Positions 45,868-47,314 of a stretch of 47,314 nt of DNA are shown in pieces. Under the pieces are notes generated by a model that worked only from the letters and a program-made list of their open reading frames with translations, was not told the origin of the DNA and did no database searches. Source of the stretch: a bacterium (lineage in GTDB: Bacteria > Patescibacteriota > Minisyncoccia > Phycocordibacterales > JAUSHB01); the NCBI GenBank assembly GCA_030648955.1, contig JAUSHB010000012.1:1-47314 (forward strand), written 5' to 3'. The first letter of the stretch is position 1, and every line of letters begins with the position of its first letter. The position numbers and the translations under genes were made by a program.

Positions 45868-46326
45868 ATGATAATACTTCCTGAAACAATACGTGGTGGC
45901 AACGATGAACAAAGCCTTTTTCTTTCAGATTTGGGGATTTATTCTGGGCAAGAATATGAAAATGCGCACAGAAGGGCGGATGTGATTATAAATTTCTCAA
46001 GTTGGTATAGTGCAGAAGGCGCATATTGGGGCGAAGGGGGGCTTTCCGTGGATGACTTTCATAATATATTTGAAGGTTTGAAAAATCATCACACGTTAGC
46101 GTTTTTTGTGGTCCCGCAGGAAATGGGGTTGCTTTGCCCCCACGAAGATATTGTTCCCGACGAAGTGGCGGAATGGTGCATGTTTATTATTACGGCCTCC
46201 TGCGTTTATGTTTTTAACGACTATAAGCCATGGACGGCAGAAGAGCTCTCTAGGAAAAACATACCTTTTCAATATGCGAAAAGGGATGACGCAAAGAGCA
46301 TCATGGCAATGTATCGCTATCATTGA
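45868..46326 (+). CDS. Protein of unknown function, cassette type
   Basis: 152 aa. GGAGGTGTGCC immediately before the ATG gives a strong start. A soluble alpha/beta protein with several aromatic-rich stretches (SSWYSAEGAYWGEGG, HTLAFFVVPQEMGLLCPHED) and three Cys. Unrecognised. The gene ends just before a GC-rich hairpin. Confidence 0.72.
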   Translation: MIILPETIRGGNDEQSLFLSDLGIYSGQEYENAHRRADVIINFSSWYSAEGAYWGEGGLSVDDFHNIFEGLKNHHTLAFFVVPQEMGLLCPHEDIVPDEVAEWCMFIITASCVYVFNDYKPWTAEELSRKNIPFQYAKRDDAKSIMAMYRYH

Positions 46327-46333
46327 TCATTCT

Positions 46334-46361
46334 TATGCCGGCACACCCCTGTGCCGGCAAT
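46334..46361 (+). terminator. Hairpin after the 152-aa gene
   Basis: TGCCGGCACA and TGTGCCGGCA form a perfect 10-bp stem; the following sequence (ATTCGTTTGCAC) is only partly T-rich, so terminator strength is uncertain. Confidence 0.6.
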
Positions 46362-46429
46362 TCGTTTGCACTTTTATGGGTTTTATAGTAACCTAGGGGA
46401 CATTACGTTAATCAATATTGAAATTTATT

Positions 46430-46588
46430 ATGTCACAAGATTTTCTTATAAAACTTGCCTGCTCTAAGTGCAAGCGTGTCAACTACTGGAGTCGCAAGAA
46501 TAAAAAGCTGGTAGAGCGTAAAATCGAGATCAAAAAGTTTTGCAAATGGTGCAAGAAGCAGACGGTGCACAAAGAGGCCAAAAAATAG
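46430..46588 (+). CDS. rpmG: Large ribosomal subunit protein bL33
   Basis: 52 aa, MSQDFLIKLACSKCKRVNYW..., too short for common length cut-offs. It has two CxxC pairs (Cys11/Cys14 and Cys38/Cys41) for a zinc, and the basic RKNKKLVERKIEIKKFCKWCKKQTVHKEAK pattern of bL33. No Shine-Dalgarno sequence, in line with other core genes. A terminator follows 4 nt after the stop, then tRNA-Trp. Confidence 0.93.
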   Translation: MSQDFLIKLACSKCKRVNYWSRKNKKLVERKIEIKKFCKWCKKQTVHKEAKK

Positions 46589-46592
46589 TTAC

Positions 46593-46618
46593 AAAAACCG
46601 GCATGACGCCGGTTTTTG
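46593..46618 (+). terminator. Terminator of rpmG
   Basis: AAAAACCGGC and GCCGGTTTTTG pair around ATGAC; T run on the plus strand. Confidence 0.92.
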
Positions 46619-46645
46619 TTTATGATATAGTCATTTTATTAAATT

Positions 46646-46716
46646 GGGCCTATAGTTCAGTGGTAGAATTTCTCTCTCCAAAAGAGAAGACCGAGGTTCG
46701 AATCCTCGTGGGCCCG
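46646..46716 (+). tRNA. tRNA-Trp (CCA)
   Basis: 71 nt. Acceptor GGGCCTA/TGGGCCC, short D loop, anticodon loop CTCCAAA (CCA) and T arm GGTTCGAATCC, with discriminator G73 as expected for Trp. CCA is not encoded. It is the only tRNA of the window without a fold-back element; a protein gene begins 5 nt later. Confidence 0.94.
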
Positions 46717-46720
46717 CAAT

Positions 46721-47158
46721 ATGGAAATATTAAGTAGTATTTTTTTAAAATTTGTATTAGATAATACTCTAGTATCTTTTGTATCATCATTTTTTATTGT
46801 TGCCGGGGGTGCAGTGCCAATCGCTATTTTGATATATCTATTTTCCAAAAAAGAGAAAAAAATATTGTTAGGACATGCTGAGGCTATAGAAAAAACGATG
46901 CCACTTCAAGAAGAACTTCTTAAAAAAATGGCTGAGGTGATTGGAAAGTCAATTAACCCTCAAAACTTTAACGAAAATATAGACAATTTTAATAAATATA
47001 TTGAAGCCCAGAACACCGTTGAAGAGAATAAGAAATTTATAAAATATGCGAAAGACTATAATTTTATATCAGCCGTGGGGCATGTTCTTAGGGCGAGCAA
47101 TTATATACCCCGGGGCATAAAAGAACATCAAGAATATTCAAAGAATTCCCCAGTCTAG
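46721..47158 (+). CDS. Membrane-anchored protein of unknown function
   Basis: 145 aa. One hydrophobic segment (about 17-42, VSFVSSFFIVAGGAVPIAILIYLF) then a soluble helical part rich in Lys/Glu (KKEKKILLGHAEAIEKTMPLQEELLKKM). No known domain. It starts 5 nt after tRNA-Trp, so it is probably read from the tRNA promoter. It is convergent with miaA; the two stops are 10 nt apart. Confidence 0.7.
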   Translation: MEILSSIFLKFVLDNTLVSFVSSFFIVAGGAVPIAILIYLFSKKEKKILLGHAEAIEKTMPLQEELLKKMAEVIGKSINPQNFNENIDNFNKYIEAQNTVEENKKFIKYAKDYNFISAVGHVLRASNYIPRGIKEHQEYSKNSPV

Positions 47159-47168
47159 TGCTATTTAG

Positions 47169-47314
47169 CTAAAATAATTTATTTAATATTAACGGATAAT
47201 CTTTTAGGAAAATTTTGGCAGTGTTTTCTATTTTTTGAGATTCAGTCGGTTTAAACCACTCAATTTCCTTATCTTTTTTAAACCAGGTCATTTGGCGTTT
47301 GGCGTAATGCCAAT
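47169..47314 (-). CDS. miaA: tRNA dimethylallyltransferase, C-terminal end (partial)
   Basis: The window ends inside this gene; only the last 48 codons are present. The sequence W-H-Y-A-K-R-Q-M-T-W-F-K-K at its start is the conserved C-terminal motif of MiaA (YAKRQxTWF), which transfers a dimethylallyl group to A37 of tRNAs reading UNN codons. The tRNA-Leu, -Cys, -Tyr and -Trp encoded here are the kind of substrates it modifies. The start lies beyond the window. Confidence 0.88.
   Translation of the reverse strand, partial: WHYAKRQMTWFKKDKEIEWFKPTESQKIENTAKIFLKDYPLILNKLF

Noticed and set aside
44000-46326. Integron cassette array
   Set aside because: No attC-like sites or integrase are visible, and each gene has its own promoter, unlike normal integron cassettes.

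Overview
The window reads as a stretch of chromosome from a Candidate Phyla Radiation bacterium, most likely Parcubacteria/Paceibacteria. This is inferred from gene content and protein style, not from a marker tree. The supporting features are a short-N-terminus IF-2, a Parcubacteria-like bS21, an array of VirB2/TrbC-type pilin-like proteins beside a membrane-anchored solute-binding protein, DUF4446, a Gmad2 surface protein, and many small secreted proteins without close relatives. UGA behaves as a stop codon, so this is not the recoded Gracilibacteria/Absconditabacteria group.

Layout. 0.4-4.8 kb (+): surface and secreted proteins, an AlkD-like glycosylase, a VOC protein, a membrane protein, then tRNA-Val. 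5.4-13.5 kb (mostly -): NYN ribonuclease, thioredoxin-reductase-like flavoprotein, ftsZ, ftsA, ybeY, rpsU, hisS, lepB and a secreted protein. A small plus-strand gene separates ftsA from ftsZ. 13.7-15.7 kb: pth (+) and rpsA (-). 16.1-18.4 kb (-): a secreted protein, two mini-cistrons missed by ordinary length cut-offs (13 and 44 codons), and csrA. 18.6-26.9 kb (+): MBL-fold protein, gyrA, methyltransferase, solute-binding protein and six pilin-like genes. 27.1-29.2 kb (-): a membrane protein/SPFH pair. 29.3-30.4 kb and 35.0-35.4 kb (-): tRNA clusters with unusual repeats, flanking a 1322-aa beta-propeller surface protein. 35.5-38.0 kb (-): infB-rbfA and a DUF4446 gene. 38.1-43.7 kb (+): cysteine desulfurase, superoxide dismutase, an inactive-looking HtrA-like protein and a ClpB/ClpC-like unfoldase. 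44.0-46.3 kb: four small stand-alone genes around tRNA-Tyr. 46.4-47.3 kb: rpmG, tRNA-Trp, a membrane protein and the 3' end of miaA.

Two patterns run across the whole window. First, seven of the eight tRNA genes are followed by a roughly 100-200 bp fold-back element. Its two ends are copies of the 3' part of that same tRNA, one direct and one inverted, around a shared core (TTGGTCAC, CGCGACCCCG.CTCG, CTCCG.CTTTC). I know of no named family with this architecture, and it is the best candidate here for something undescribed. Second, there seem to be two expression regimes. Several core genes have an extended -10 box 6-10 nt before the start codon, which predicts leaderless mRNA. Small accessory genes are instead stand-alone cassettes with a TTGaca-N16/17-TATAAT promoter, a strong Shine-Dalgarno sequence and usually an intrinsic terminator. 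A CsrA-type regulator, which binds GGA motifs such as those in Shine-Dalgarno sequences, sits among the cassettes.

Functionally the window combines cell division (FtsA, FtsZ), translation (S1, bS21, bL33, IF-2, RbfA, YbeY, Pth, HisRS, eight tRNAs, MiaA), DNA topology and repair (GyrA, AlkD), protein export and surface display (LepB, pilin-like array, Hint and propeller proteins) and stress response (TrxB-like protein, SOD, Clp unfoldase).
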